Positions 1 through 7,117 of a stretch of 17,250 bases of DNA are shown here, one piece after another. The stretch comes from Paracoccaceae bacterium (GTDB taxonomy: Bacteria > Pseudomonadota > Alphaproteobacteria > Rhodobacterales > Rhodobacteraceae): NCBI GenBank assembly GCA_009920225.1, contig RGAJ01000007.1, forward strand, positions 1 to 17,250, given 5' to 3'. How positions within the stretch are numbered: the stretch's first letter is position 1; every line of letters starts with the position of its first letter. Position numbers and translations under genes: made by a program. A model generated the notes under the pieces. The model had not been told where the DNA came from. It ran no database searches and saw only the letters and a program-made list of their open reading frames with translations.

Positions 1-71
1 TCGTAGTAGCGGATTGTTGATACGGCAAGCCCCGAACGTTTTGCAATGAACCCAATTGAATAATCCCGCAT
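1..71 (-). CDS. MerR-family transcriptional regulator, SoxR-like (partial, N-terminus only)
   Basis: Only the first 23 codons plus two bases are in the window; the gene runs off the left edge. Translating the minus strand from the ATG at 71 gives MRDYSIGFIAKRSGLAVSTI followed by RYYE, the winged helix-turn-helix start of MerR-family regulators; AKRSGxAVS closely resembles SoxR. A good ribosome binding site (AAGGGGG) lies just upstream. MerR proteins bind as dimers between the -35 and -10 boxes and untwist overlong spacers when activated. The divergent promoter at 81-111 has exactly that design, and its palindrome core matches the Escherichia coli soxS SoxR box as I remember it, which is why I favour SoxR. 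The C-terminal effector region (the [2Fe-2S] cysteines in SoxR) is outside the window, so the subfamily is inferred. Confidence 0.85.
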   Translation of the reverse strand, partial: MRDYSIGFIAKRSGLAVSTIRYY

Positions 72-80
72 TACACCCCC

Positions 81-111
81 TTGATCTCAAGTTAACTTGA
101 GATTTTATAAC
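81..111 (+). promoter_or_regulatory. MerR/SoxR-type promoter and operator
   Basis: A -35 box TTGATC (81-86) and a -10 box TATAAC (106-111) are separated by 19 bp, the overlong spacer typical of MerR-activated promoters. A perfect 20-bp palindrome, core CTCAAGTTAACTTGAG, occupies 84-103, centred between the boxes. It points toward the VOC gene at 148 and would also sit in the promoter region of the divergent regulator, allowing autoregulation. Spacing and palindrome are seen directly; identification as a SoxR box rests on the match to the E. coli soxS operator from memory. Confidence 0.85.
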
Positions 112-147
112 AGATGTCGATCACACGAATCAAGGAAGGGATCGACA

Positions 148-531
148 ATGAAAATTGGATTAGAACATGTAAATTTATGTACACATGACCCAGATGCGGC
201 AGCAGAATGGATGGTACGCGTTTTCAATTGGCGTGTGCGTTTGGCGGGGACCGCGATGGATACGGGCTATACTGTGCATGTGGGCGATGATGCGGGATAC
301 CTTGCATTGTACCGACCGCAGGGTGATTTACTGCCCGCAGAGGCGCAGTATCGTCGCGTGAACGGATTGAACCACATCGGTATCGTTGTCGATGATATTG
401 ATGCAATTGAAAATGCGGTTAAATTGGAAGGCTTCACGCCAAACGCCCATGCAGACTATGAACCTGGGCGGCGATTTTATTTTTTAGACAACACTGGATT
501 AGAATTTGAGATCGTACACTACGACGACTGA
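148..531 (+). CDS. VOC-family (glyoxalase/bleomycin-resistance fold) protein
   Basis: A 127-residue protein with two beta-alpha-beta-beta-beta modules typical of the vicinal oxygen chelate superfamily. The first begins with LEHVNLCTHDPDAAAEWM and the second with GLNHIGIVVDDIDAIENAV, ending in GLEFEIVHYDD. The histidines of EHVNL and NHIGI and the glutamate of LEFEIV sit where VOC metal ligands usually lie. I start at the ATG at 148, which has an AAGGAAGGG ribosome site; earlier in-frame starts fall inside the operator, before the expected transcription start. The gene is alone behind the SoxR-type promoter, so it is probably the regulator's direct target. The substrate cannot be read from sequence: glyoxalase-like, dioxygenase-like and drug-binding roles are all possible. 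Confidence 0.9.
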   Translation: MKIGLEHVNLCTHDPDAAAEWMVRVFNWRVRLAGTAMDTGYTVHVGDDAGYLALYRPQGDLLPAEAQYRRVNGLNHIGIVVDDIDAIENAVKLEGFTPNAHADYEPGRRFYFLDNTGLEFEIVHYDD

Positions 532-557
532 TTGCAATTCATGTGATTGAGCGTCAT

Positions 558-582
558 GTTGGGGCCAAATCAGGGCCCCAAC
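558..582 (+). terminator. Hairpin between the VOC gene and xthA
   Basis: GTTGGGGCC and GGCCCCAAC form a perfect 9-bp GC-rich stem around a 7-nt loop. It follows the VOC stop codon by 26 nt and ends 15 nt before the xthA GTG. No T-tract follows, so it is a weak or incomplete intrinsic terminator. It could instead be an mRNA-end stabiliser, or a leader structure lying just upstream of the xthA ribosome binding site. Confidence 0.5.
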
Positions 583-597
583 ACAAGGAAGTGTACA

Positions 598-1386
598 GTG
601 ACATTTACAGTGGCAACGTGGAACATCAATTCGGTTAGGTTGCGCCAAGGATTGGTTCAAAAATTGATGCAAGAGCACGCGCCCGATGTTCTGTGTCTGC
701 AAGAATGCAAATCCCCCGTTGATAAAATTCCCACCGATGTATTCGCAGAATTGGGGTATACCCACATGGTTGCGCGCGGTCAAAAGGGCTATAACGGGGT
801 TGCGATTTTATCAAAAACGCCAATCAAAGAAGTGGCATCTTTTGATTTTGCCGATCTTGGTCATGCCCGTCACATCGCGGGTCAATTGGAAAATGGCGTG
901 ACCATTCACAATTTCTATGTGCCTGCGGGCGGTGACATTCCTGATCGCGAACAAAACGAAAAGTTCGGCCAGAAGCTGGATTATCTGACCGACATGCGCG
1001 ACGAATTTGCCGCAAATGCGCCCCAGAAATCCATCCTTGTTGGCGATCTTAACATCGCGCCGCGCGAAGATGACGTGTGGAATCACAAAAGCCTTTTGAA
1101 GATTGTCAGCCACACCCCAATTGAAGTTGATCATCTGGCCCAAGTTCAAGAGGCAGGCAAATGGATCGATATCACGCGGCAGGACATTCCCGATGGGCTT
1201 TTGTACAGCTGGTGGTCGTATCGTGCCAAGGAATGGGATACCGCCGACAAGGGGCGGCGTTTGGATCACATCTGGGCGACCCCTGACATTTCTGGATCCG
1301 CCCACAGCAGCAAGATTGTGCGCGACGCCCGCGGATGGGATCAACCCAGCGATCACGCGCCAGTTTTTGCAACTTTTGACCTTTGA
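598..1386 (+). CDS. xthA: Exodeoxyribonuclease III (AP endonuclease)
   Basis: A 262-residue member of the exonuclease III/APE1 family (endonuclease-exonuclease-phosphatase fold), close to the usual length of about 265. These enzymes cut at abasic sites and remove blocked 3' ends in base-excision repair. Catalytic motifs are present in order: WNIN with N9, LQEC with E36, GDLNIAP with D150 and N152, RRLDHIW with D223, and the final SDHAPV with H253. I start at GTG 598 because AAGGAAG lies at a good distance and family homology begins there; the longer in-frame reading from 547 would place the 558-582 hairpin inside the protein. A probable new promoter overlaps the stop codon, so xthA is likely transcribed apart from the following operon. 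Confidence 0.95.
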   Translation: MTFTVATWNINSVRLRQGLVQKLMQEHAPDVLCLQECKSPVDKIPTDVFAELGYTHMVARGQKGYNGVAILSKTPIKEVASFDFADLGHARHIAGQLENGVTIHNFYVPAGGDIPDREQNEKFGQKLDYLTDMRDEFAANAPQKSILVGDLNIAPREDDVWNHKSLLKIVSHTPIEVDHLAQVQEAGKWIDITRQDIPDGLLYSWWSYRAKEWDTADKGRRLDHIWATPDISGSAHSSKIVRDARGWDQPSDHAPVFATFDL

Positions 1387-1412
1387 TTTGTGGCCAAGCG
1401 AGGCCATATAAT
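1383..1412 (+). promoter_or_regulatory. Probable sigma70-type promoter of the cnoX operon
   Basis: TTGATT at 1383-1388, overlapping the xthA stop, and a consensus TATAAT at 1407-1412 are separated by 18 bp, giving a predicted start near 1419, about 20 nt before the cnoX ATG. The spacer carries the inverted repeat TGGCC/GGCCA (1391-1395 and 1402-1406), which might be an operator or only a weak hairpin. Predicted by eye, without experimental support. Confidence 0.55.
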
Positions 1413-1439
1413 AACAAACAGAAATAATCGGAGTATTCC

Positions 1440-2348
1440 ATGTTGGAATTTGGACAAGCCACCACCACTGACGCATTGATCATAGACGTGTCTGAGGCCA
1501 ACTTCATGGCCGAAGTCGTTGACGCGAGCCAAACCGTCCCCGTGATTGTCGATTTTTGGGCCCCTTGGTGTGGGCCGTGTAAAACGCTTGGCCCCGCACT
1601 GGAAGCGGCCGTGACCGCGGCCAAGGGTGCGGTCAAAATGGCCAAGATCAATGTCGATGAAAACCAAATGATCGCAGGTCAAATGCGCGTACAGTCGATC
1701 CCGACCGTTTACGCCTTTTGGCAAGGGCAGCCAATTGATGGATTTCAGGGCGCGCTTCCGCCCTCCGAAATCAAGGCATTCGTTGAACGTGTTGTGACGG
1801 CCGCAGGGGGATCTGCAGATGGTGGATTGGCCGATGCCGCCGCCGCCGCAGAAGAGATGTTCGAGCAGGGCGCGATCGAAGATGCGATGCAGACCTTTAG
1901 CGCGATTTTGGGCGAAGATTCGACCTATGCCGCGGCCTATGGCGGTCTTGCGCGCTGCTATATCGCGTTAGGTGATTTGGAACAGGCCGAAGCCGTGCTC
2001 AACGGTGCTCCAGCCGAGATTTCCAATGCTGTTGAAATTGAAACAGCATTTGCGCAATTGCATTTGGCCAAACAGGCACAAAACGCAGGTCCATTGACTG
2101 AGCTCCGTGCGGCGCTTGAGGCGGATGAAAATAATCACCAAGCACGGTTTGATTATGCCAATGCGTTACATTCGGCGGGACAGGTAGAAGAAGCCGTTTC
2201 GCAGCTGTTGGAATTGTTCCGTCGTGATCGTGATTGGAACGATGGTGCTGCCAAAACGCAATTGTTCACGATTTTTGATGCGCTGAAACCAAATGACCCC
2301 GTTGTGCTGAATGGTCGTCGCAAGTTAAGTTCAATGATATTCCTCTAA
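1440..2348 (+). CDS. cnoX: Thioredoxin-TPR protein (CnoX/YbbN-type chaperedoxin)
   Basis: A 302-residue protein. The first 115 residues or so are a thioredoxin domain with the redox-active motif WAPWCGPCKTL (C44 and C47) and the conserved IPT cis-proline loop (VQSIPTVYAF). The rest is helical and tetratricopeptide-like (EQGAIEDAMQTFSAILGEDS, AYGGLARCYIALGDLEQAE), matching the C-terminal half of CnoX/YbbN. Such proteins hold unfolding clients under oxidative stress and pass them to chaperones. The CGPC motif implies real thioredoxin activity, unlike E. coli YbbN, which lacks the paired cysteines. Databases often label it trxA or thioredoxin. The ATG at 1440 has a GGAG site. It is first in a probable operon with the next two genes (17-nt gap, then a 4-nt overlap). 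Confidence 0.93.
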   Translation: MLEFGQATTTDALIIDVSEANFMAEVVDASQTVPVIVDFWAPWCGPCKTLGPALEAAVTAAKGAVKMAKINVDENQMIAGQMRVQSIPTVYAFWQGQPIDGFQGALPPSEIKAFVERVVTAAGGSADGGLADAAAAAEEMFEQGAIEDAMQTFSAILGEDSTYAAAYGGLARCYIALGDLEQAEAVLNGAPAEISNAVEIETAFAQLHLAKQAQNAGPLTELRAALEADENNHQARFDYANALHSAGQVEEAVSQLLELFRRDRDWNDGAAKTQLFTIFDALKPNDPVVLNGRRKLSSMIFL

Positions 2349-2365
2349 CGCAAAGGGTCACTGTA

Positions 2366-2995
2366 ATGGCGCTTAGGTTTGACTTACCCGACACGATCCC
2401 GATCTTTCCGTTGCCAAAGGCCCTTTTGTTGCCACGCGCGCGGTTGCCATTACATATCTTTGAACCGCGTTATCTTGCCATGATCGAAGACACAATGAAA
2501 ACGCCTTCGCGTTTGATTGGCATGATCCAACCCTATGGCAAAGATCGCTTGCATGCGATTGGATGCGCGGGACGGCTGTCGCAGTTTTCGGAAACAGACG
2601 ATGGTCGGTATATGATCACGCTGACAGGGATCAGTCGGTTTGAGGTGGGCGCCGAACAATCGGGGTTCACCCCATACCGCAGGTTTTCGATCAAATGGGA
2701 TGCATATTCGAATGATTGCCTCGGCGCTGAAACCGATCCAACATTGGACCGAGATGCGTTTTTTGATTTGTTAGATCGGTTTTTATCTGGTCGGGGGATG
2801 TCAACAGATTGGGAAACACTGCAAGATGCCGATGATGAACTATTGGTGAATTCTTTGTGCATGATGATGAATTTCGACACAGAAGAAAAACAGGCTCTGT
2901 TGGAAGCACCAAGTTTGTCAAAACGTCGTGAAACGCTTGCGACCTTGATTGAAATAAGCCTGCACAGCGGCTCAGACGAAAGCACCGTACAATGA
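2366..2995 (+). CDS. LON peptidase substrate-binding domain protein
   Basis: A 209-residue protein consisting of the N-terminal (substrate-binding) domain of Lon protease without AAA+ or protease domains. The start, [20 protein letters not shown], followed by [14 protein letters not shown], is the diagnostic strand-and-helix signature of this family; further on, GMIQPYG and a GCAGRLSQF strand fit the PUA-like fold. These stand-alone domains are widespread in alphaproteobacteria and their function is not established; a role in protein quality control is guessed from the Lon relationship. AAAGGG precedes the ATG by a suitable distance. It overlaps the next gene by four bases (ATGA), so translation is probably coupled. 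Confidence 0.9.
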   Translation: MALRFDLPDTIPIFPLPKALLLPRARLPLHIFEPRYLAMIEDTMKTPSRLIGMIQPYGKDRLHAIGCAGRLSQFSETDDGRYMITLTGISRFEVGAEQSGFTPYRRFSIKWDAYSNDCLGAETDPTLDRDAFFDLLDRFLSGRGMSTDWETLQDADDELLVNSLCMMMNFDTEEKQALLEAPSLSKRRETLATLIEISLHSGSDESTVQ

Positions 2996-3183
2996 CAGAA
3001 ATCCCGCCCCCCACCTTTGATCGTCGCATGCTGGAAGCATTGGTTTGTCCGCAAACCCAAACTCGGTTGGAATATGACGCAGACGCACAGGAATTGATTT
3101 CGCGGGCGGCGGGGGTGGCATTTCCGATCCGCGACGGCATCCCCGTTATGTTGATCGACGAGGCACGCACATTGGGCGATTGA
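2992..3183 (+). CDS. Trm112-family small protein lacking most zinc cysteines
   Basis: A 63-residue protein matching the Trm112/YcaR (UPF0434) family: [40 protein letters not shown] and MLIDEAR line up with E. coli YcaR. Family members usually have CPxC and a second cysteine pair, and in eukaryotes and archaea activate methyltransferases. Here CPQT replaces CPxC and ELIS replaces ELIC, leaving a single cysteine (C19), so the zinc site is probably absent. The [11 protein letters not shown] core is intact. It starts inside the end of the LON-domain gene (ATGA overlap), and its stop codon directly abuts the stop of the convergent hydroxylase gene. Confidence 0.9.
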   Translation: MTEIPPPTFDRRMLEALVCPQTQTRLEYDADAQELISRAAGVAFPIRDGIPVMLIDEARTLGD

Positions 3184-4419
3184 TTATCGCATCCAGCGGG
3201 GCAGATCACCCGTTAACCCAGCAGCTTCGCGGATAAAACTGCGTCGCACCTGTGGAAATGCGTTTACAATTCCCATCCCAATATCGCGCCCAATCCGCAA
3301 GATTGGATTGTCGTTGGAAAACAGCTTGTTAAAGCTGTCGGTCGCAAAAGCAAGGCTGTGGTTGTCGAAACGGCGCCATTCTTGGTACCGATTCAATACC
3401 GCAACAGAGGCAAAATCTTCGCCGCGTTCTTTGGCGGATTGAATGACATCGCACAGCGCTGCAATGTCGCGCAAGCCCGCATTCAAGCCTTGGCCTGCAA
3501 TTGGGTGCACGCCATGCGCGGCATCGCCGATCAATGCGACGCGTGGTGCGACGAAGGCTTTTGCCATTGTCAGATCCAAAGGATAGCTGAAACGCTGACC
3601 CGCTAATGCGATCTGTCCCAAAAAGGATCCGAACCTCGGCCGCAAGATTTCTAGATAGTCCTCATCATCCAAGGCCATGATGATTTTTGCATTTTCATGG
3701 GTTTCTGACCACACGATGGATGATCTATTCCCAGACAATGGTAAAATCGCCAAGGGACCTGCGGGCATAAAATACTGGTAGGCCACGCCATTGTGCGGAT
3801 GCTCATGTTCGATTGCACAGACCAATGCGGTTTGGCCATATTTCCAGCCTGTTCGCCCGATCCCTGCGCGTAATGCTGTTGGGCTCCCGCGTCCGTCGGC
3901 GCCAATCACAAGCTGCGCATGAAAATGATCGCCTGTGTCACAAGTGACCGTAATGCCGGTGTCGGTCAATGTTTGATCGACAACTTTGGTATTGCTTAGA
4001 TAGGTGATGTTGTCTTCTGCGCGAATGGCGCGCTGCATCACGGGGCGCAAATGACGATCTTCGACCATATGACCCATCGGACCATCTTCGATTTCGGTAT
4101 GGTCGAAATGCATGAAAAACGACGAAGGCGTTGCGCCGACAGCTCCATCAAACACTTTGATATCCAGCATGGGTTGGGCGGCCGCTGCGATGCTTTCCCA
4201 GATGCCGATGGCATTTAGCAGTCGAACAGATGTCAGTGCCAAGGCATATGAGCGGCCATCAAAATCCGCCGCGACTTGCACGTGATCGGGCAGGGCGTCG
4301 ATGACAAGAACGCGCAGGCCCAATTTGGCCGCCCCAAGCGCCAAGGTTGACCCATTCAGCCCACCACCGACGACGACGATATCATAAGTTTTTTCCATAG
4401 GGGCAATATGGGTGTTCAT
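3184..4419 (-). CDS. UbiH/UbiF/COQ6-family FAD-dependent hydroxylase (ubiquinone biosynthesis)
   Basis: A 411-residue flavoprotein monooxygenase. A Rossmann FAD site lies at the N-terminus (YDIVVVGGGLNGSTLALGAA, glycines 18-20 and 23, acidic D41), the central VIGADGRGSPTALRAGIG carries the family DG motif, and the second FAD motif GDAAHGVHPIAGQGLNAGLR starts near residue 298. HPIAGQGLNAGLRD is the signature of UbiH/UbiF/VisC/COQ6 enzymes, which hydroxylate the aromatic ring during ubiquinone synthesis. Which ring position it modifies cannot be told from sequence. I start at ATG 4419; ATG 4398 is an alternative, and neither has a strong ribosome site. The frame stays open upstream to 4704, but that extension lies over the amidase gene and lacks homology. 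It is divergent from the amidase across 65 bp. Confidence 0.92.
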   Translation of the reverse strand: MNTHIAPMEKTYDIVVVGGGLNGSTLALGAAKLGLRVLVIDALPDHVQVAADFDGRSYALALTSVRLLNAIGIWESIAAAAQPMLDIKVFDGAVGATPSSFFMHFDHTEIEDGPMGHMVEDRHLRPVMQRAIRAEDNITYLSNTKVVDQTLTDTGITVTCDTGDHFHAQLVIGADGRGSPTALRAGIGRTGWKYGQTALVCAIEHEHPHNGVAYQYFMPAGPLAILPLSGNRSSIVWSETHENAKIIMALDDEDYLEILRPRFGSFLGQIALAGQRFSYPLDLTMAKAFVAPRVALIGDAAHGVHPIAGQGLNAGLRDIAALCDVIQSAKERGEDFASVAVLNRYQEWRRFDNHSLAFATDSFNKLFSNDNPILRIGRDIGMGIVNAFPQVRRSFIREAAGLTGDLPRWMR

Positions 4420-4484
4420 TCGGGATTGTCCAGTGGTTGCGATGTCGCTAGGCTTGATTTCAGGATAACACGGAGAGGTATGCC

Positions 4485-5804
4485 ATGCAAAATATGACTG
4501 CTGCAGAAATGGGTCGTGCGATTGGTGCGGGCACACTGGACCCTGTTGATTTGGCTCAGGCCTATTTCGCCGCAATCGAAGCGCATCCTTTGTCAGACAG
4601 GATTTACGCGCGTCTGACCAAAGATCGCGCCATGGCCGAAGCCCACGCCGCGCGTGAACGTGCAGCCAGTGGGTATCGTGTGTCGCCATTGGACGGCGTA
4701 CCAATAAGTTGGAAAGACCTTTACGACACCGCCGGTACGGTCACCGAGGCTGGAACCGCATTGTTAAAAGGGCGCGTTCCCTCACAGGATGCAAGGGTAT
4801 TGCGAAACGCGACCTTGGCGGGGACGGTGTGTTTGGGGAAAACGCATACCTCGGAATTGGCGTTTTCTGGCCTTGGGTTGAATCCGATCACCGCAACACC
4901 GCCCTGTGTCAATGATGTGAATGCCGTGTCGGGTGGGTCATCTTCTGGTGCGGCCACGTCAATAGCCTTTGGGTTGGCACCTGTGGCAATTGGCACGGAC
5001 ACAGGCGGATCGGTGCGTATTCCGGCAGGATGGAATGACTTGGTCGGTCTCAAGACAACTTCGGGGCAAGTGTCGCTCGAGGGTGTTGTGCCGTTATGCC
5101 CACAATTTGATACAGTCGGACCATTGGCCAAAACGGTCGAAGATGCGGCCCTAACCTATGCTGTTTTGGCGGGATGTGTGCCAATTGACACTGCGCCCAC
5201 GTCCATAAAGGGTCGCAAGTTGGCGATTTTGGAAACCGTAGCACTGGATGATCTGCGCGATGCGCCACGGGCGGGGTTTGAAACTGCGGTCGCCAAATTT
5301 GCCGAGCACGGTGCGCAGATCGAGCGGATCACAGCCCCAGAAGTTGCAGTGGCATTGTCGTTAAGTGCGACATTATTCGCGCCCGAAGCATATGGCACAT
5401 GGAAAGATCGGATCGAGGCCGCCCCACATCTGATGTTTGATAAAATTCTAGAACGCTTTCGTGGTGGTGCGCATGTCGGCGCGGCAGAGTATGTTGCGGG
5501 CTGGCAGCGATTGACCGTCTTGCGCCGCATATTTTCTGATCGCACTGCGGGATATGACGGTGTGATCCTGCCCACCGCACCTATTTTGCCGCCAAATATA
5601 GATCGTCTTTTGATGGATGATGTCTACTATGTAGAAGAAAATCTGCTTGCCCTGCGCAATACACGGATTGGCAATTTGATGGGCTCTTGTGCGATCACCT
5701 TGCCGACAGGTGTGCCGAGTTGTGGCGTCATGATCATGGGTCAACCCTTTGGTGAAAAACAATTACTGCGCCTGTCATTGGCCGCCGAGGCGGCGTTGGC
5801 CTAA
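4485..5804 (+). CDS. Amidase-signature family hydrolase
   Basis: A 439-residue enzyme with the complete Ser-cisSer-Lys triad of the amidase signature family: K77 in PISWKDLYD, cis-Ser S152 in SGGSSSGAA, and nucleophile S176 in GTDTGGSVRIPAG. The 24-residue distance between the two serines matches fatty-acid amide hydrolase. Members hydrolyse carboxamides, and GatA in the family makes Gln-tRNA; this gene has no gatC or gatB neighbour and is somewhat short for GatA, so it is more likely a free amidase of unknown substrate. The ATG at 4485 is preceded by GGAGAGG. Cytoplasmic, with no signal peptide. Confidence 0.92.
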   Translation: MQNMTAAEMGRAIGAGTLDPVDLAQAYFAAIEAHPLSDRIYARLTKDRAMAEAHAARERAASGYRVSPLDGVPISWKDLYDTAGTVTEAGTALLKGRVPSQDARVLRNATLAGTVCLGKTHTSELAFSGLGLNPITATPPCVNDVNAVSGGSSSGAATSIAFGLAPVAIGTDTGGSVRIPAGWNDLVGLKTTSGQVSLEGVVPLCPQFDTVGPLAKTVEDAALTYAVLAGCVPIDTAPTSIKGRKLAILETVALDDLRDAPRAGFETAVAKFAEHGAQIERITAPEVAVALSLSATLFAPEAYGTWKDRIEAAPHLMFDKILERFRGGAHVGAAEYVAGWQRLTVLRRIFSDRTAGYDGVILPTAPILPPNIDRLLMDDVYYVEENLLALRNTRIGNLMGSCAITLPTGVPSCGVMIMGQPFGEKQLLRLSLAAEAALA

Positions 5805-5853
5805 GAAATGTGCGCTTTTTTCGCCATTATTTTGAAAATATAGCGCGTTTTTC

Positions 5854-5882
5854 TGGACGAAACGCAAAAGCTTGGGTATCTT
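5854..5882 (+). promoter_or_regulatory. Candidate promoter of the aminotransferase-ftsK operon
   Basis: TGGACG (5854-5859) and TATCTT (5877-5882) are 17 bp apart, each matching four of six consensus positions. The site lies in the 121-bp gap between the amidase stop and the aminotransferase start, a sensible place for a promoter. Weak matches, so low confidence. Confidence 0.3.
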
Positions 5883-5925
5883 ATGGTTAAAACGGGGCAA
5901 TAGACCCTGATCTATGAGGCAAAAT

Positions 5926-7110
5926 ATGAGCTTTCCAAAGCGGTTTTCGAACCTGCCCGCTTATGCATTCCCACGTCTGCGGGCGCTGTTGGATCATCAT
6001 CCAGCAGGTGGTCCCGTGCGTCATATGACCATTGGCGAGCCGAAACATGCCTTTCCAAAATGGGTCAGCGAACTCATTGCCGAAAATACCGCCGGCTTTA
6101 ACAGCTATCCTGTGAATGATGGCACACCTGATTTGCAAGATGCGATTGCCACTTGGGTTCAGGGACGGTTCGGTGTTTCGATTGATCCCGCGACCCAAGT
6201 TATGACAGCAAATGGAACGCGTGAGGCATTGTTCAATGCGGCACTGGCATTGTGCCCTGAAACCAAAAATGATGCGCAGCCCGTCGTTTTGATGCCCAAC
6301 CCGTTTTATCAAGTCTATATGATTGCCGCGATGTCAGCAGGGGCAGAGCCCGTGTTTGTTCCCGCAGGCGAAGACACAGGGTTCTTACCCGACTATGCGG
6401 GCCTGTCTGCCGAGGTTTTGAACCGGACGACGATTGCCTATCTGTGTTCACCATCGAACCCACAAGGTGCCATTGCAAGCTATGATTATTGGCGCGATTT
6501 GATTCAATTGGCAGAACGATATGATTTCCAAATCTTCGCCGATGAATGCTATTCAGAAATCTATCGCGATGACGCGCCTGTTGGTGCGCTGCAAGTGGCA
6601 GCTGATCTTGGGGCTGATCCCGAACGCGTCGTGATATTTCATTCATTGTCCAAACGGTCCAATCTTCCGGGATTACGCTCTGGCTTTGTCGCGGGCGGTC
6701 CACAATCGATCGCACAGTGCAAGCAACTGCGGTCCTATGCCGGTGCGCCCATTCCCGGACCAATCCAAGCGGCCTCTGCTGCCGTTTGGCGTGACGAACA
6801 GCATGTGATCGAAAACCGCAGGCTCTATCACGAAAAATTTGAATTGGCCGATCGCATCCTTGGTGACGTGGATGGGTATCACAGCCCGCAAGCAGGATTT
6901 TTCCTGTGGTTGAACGTGGGTGACGGCGAAGAAACGGCGCTCAAGCTATGGACGCAAACCGGTGTTCGGGTTCTTCCGGGTCGGTATTTATCAAAAGAAA
7001 CAACAGATGGCACACCCGGCGCCCCCTATATCAGGGTCGCCCTTGTTGCACCAAAAGAAGAAACAGAAGCAGGGCTGATTGCCTTGAAATCCTGTTTATA
7101 TGAAAAGTGA
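5926..7110 (+). CDS. PLP-dependent class I/II aminotransferase (DapC-like)
   Basis: A 394-residue fold-type I aminotransferase. Visible landmarks are the substrate-side loop [12 protein letters not shown], the cofactor-binding region [14 protein letters not shown], the SPSNPQGA motif, [10 protein letters not shown] with the aspartate that contacts the pyridine nitrogen, and the PLP Schiff-base lysine K243 in [20 protein letters not shown]. This last stretch is typical of N-succinyldiaminopimelate aminotransferases (DapC, lysine and peptidoglycan precursor synthesis), but related enzymes share it, so the substrate is inferred. I chose ATG 5926 over ATG 5914 because GAGG at 5916-5919 is well placed only for the former. 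The stop codon is 7 nt before the ftsK start, suggesting cotranscription. Confidence 0.9.
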   Translation: MSFPKRFSNLPAYAFPRLRALLDHHPAGGPVRHMTIGEPKHAFPKWVSELIAENTAGFNSYPVNDGTPDLQDAIATWVQGRFGVSIDPATQVMTANGTREALFNAALALCPETKNDAQPVVLMPNPFYQVYMIAAMSAGAEPVFVPAGEDTGFLPDYAGLSAEVLNRTTIAYLCSPSNPQGAIASYDYWRDLIQLAERYDFQIFADECYSEIYRDDAPVGALQVAADLGADPERVVIFHSLSKRSNLPGLRSGFVAGGPQSIAQCKQLRSYAGAPIPGPIQAASAAVWRDEQHVIENRRLYHEKFELADRILGDVDGYHSPQAGFFLWLNVGDGEETALKLWTQTGVRVLPGRYLSKETTDGTPGAPYIRVALVAPKEETEAGLIALKSCLYEK

Positions 7111-7117
7111 GGCTGGC

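Noticed and set aside
1391..1406. TGGCC/GGCCA as the xthA terminator
   Set aside because: A 5-bp stem without a T-run is too weak to call; I report it only as part of the cnoX promoter.
811..1476. Long minus-strand open frame opposite xthA (221 codons)
   Set aside because: It is the shadow of a strongly supported gene, has no recognisable domain, and crosses the intergenic promoter region.
4420..4704. Upstream extension of the UbiH-family open frame over the start of the amidase gene
   Set aside because: The extra N-terminal residues have no flavoprotein character and lie antisense to a clearly coding amidase; family homology starts near 4395.
5845..5865. GCGTTT/AAACGC inverted repeat after the amidase as a terminator
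   Set aside because: Only 6 bp with a 9-nt loop and no T-tract; it overlaps the candidate promoter and could arise by chance.
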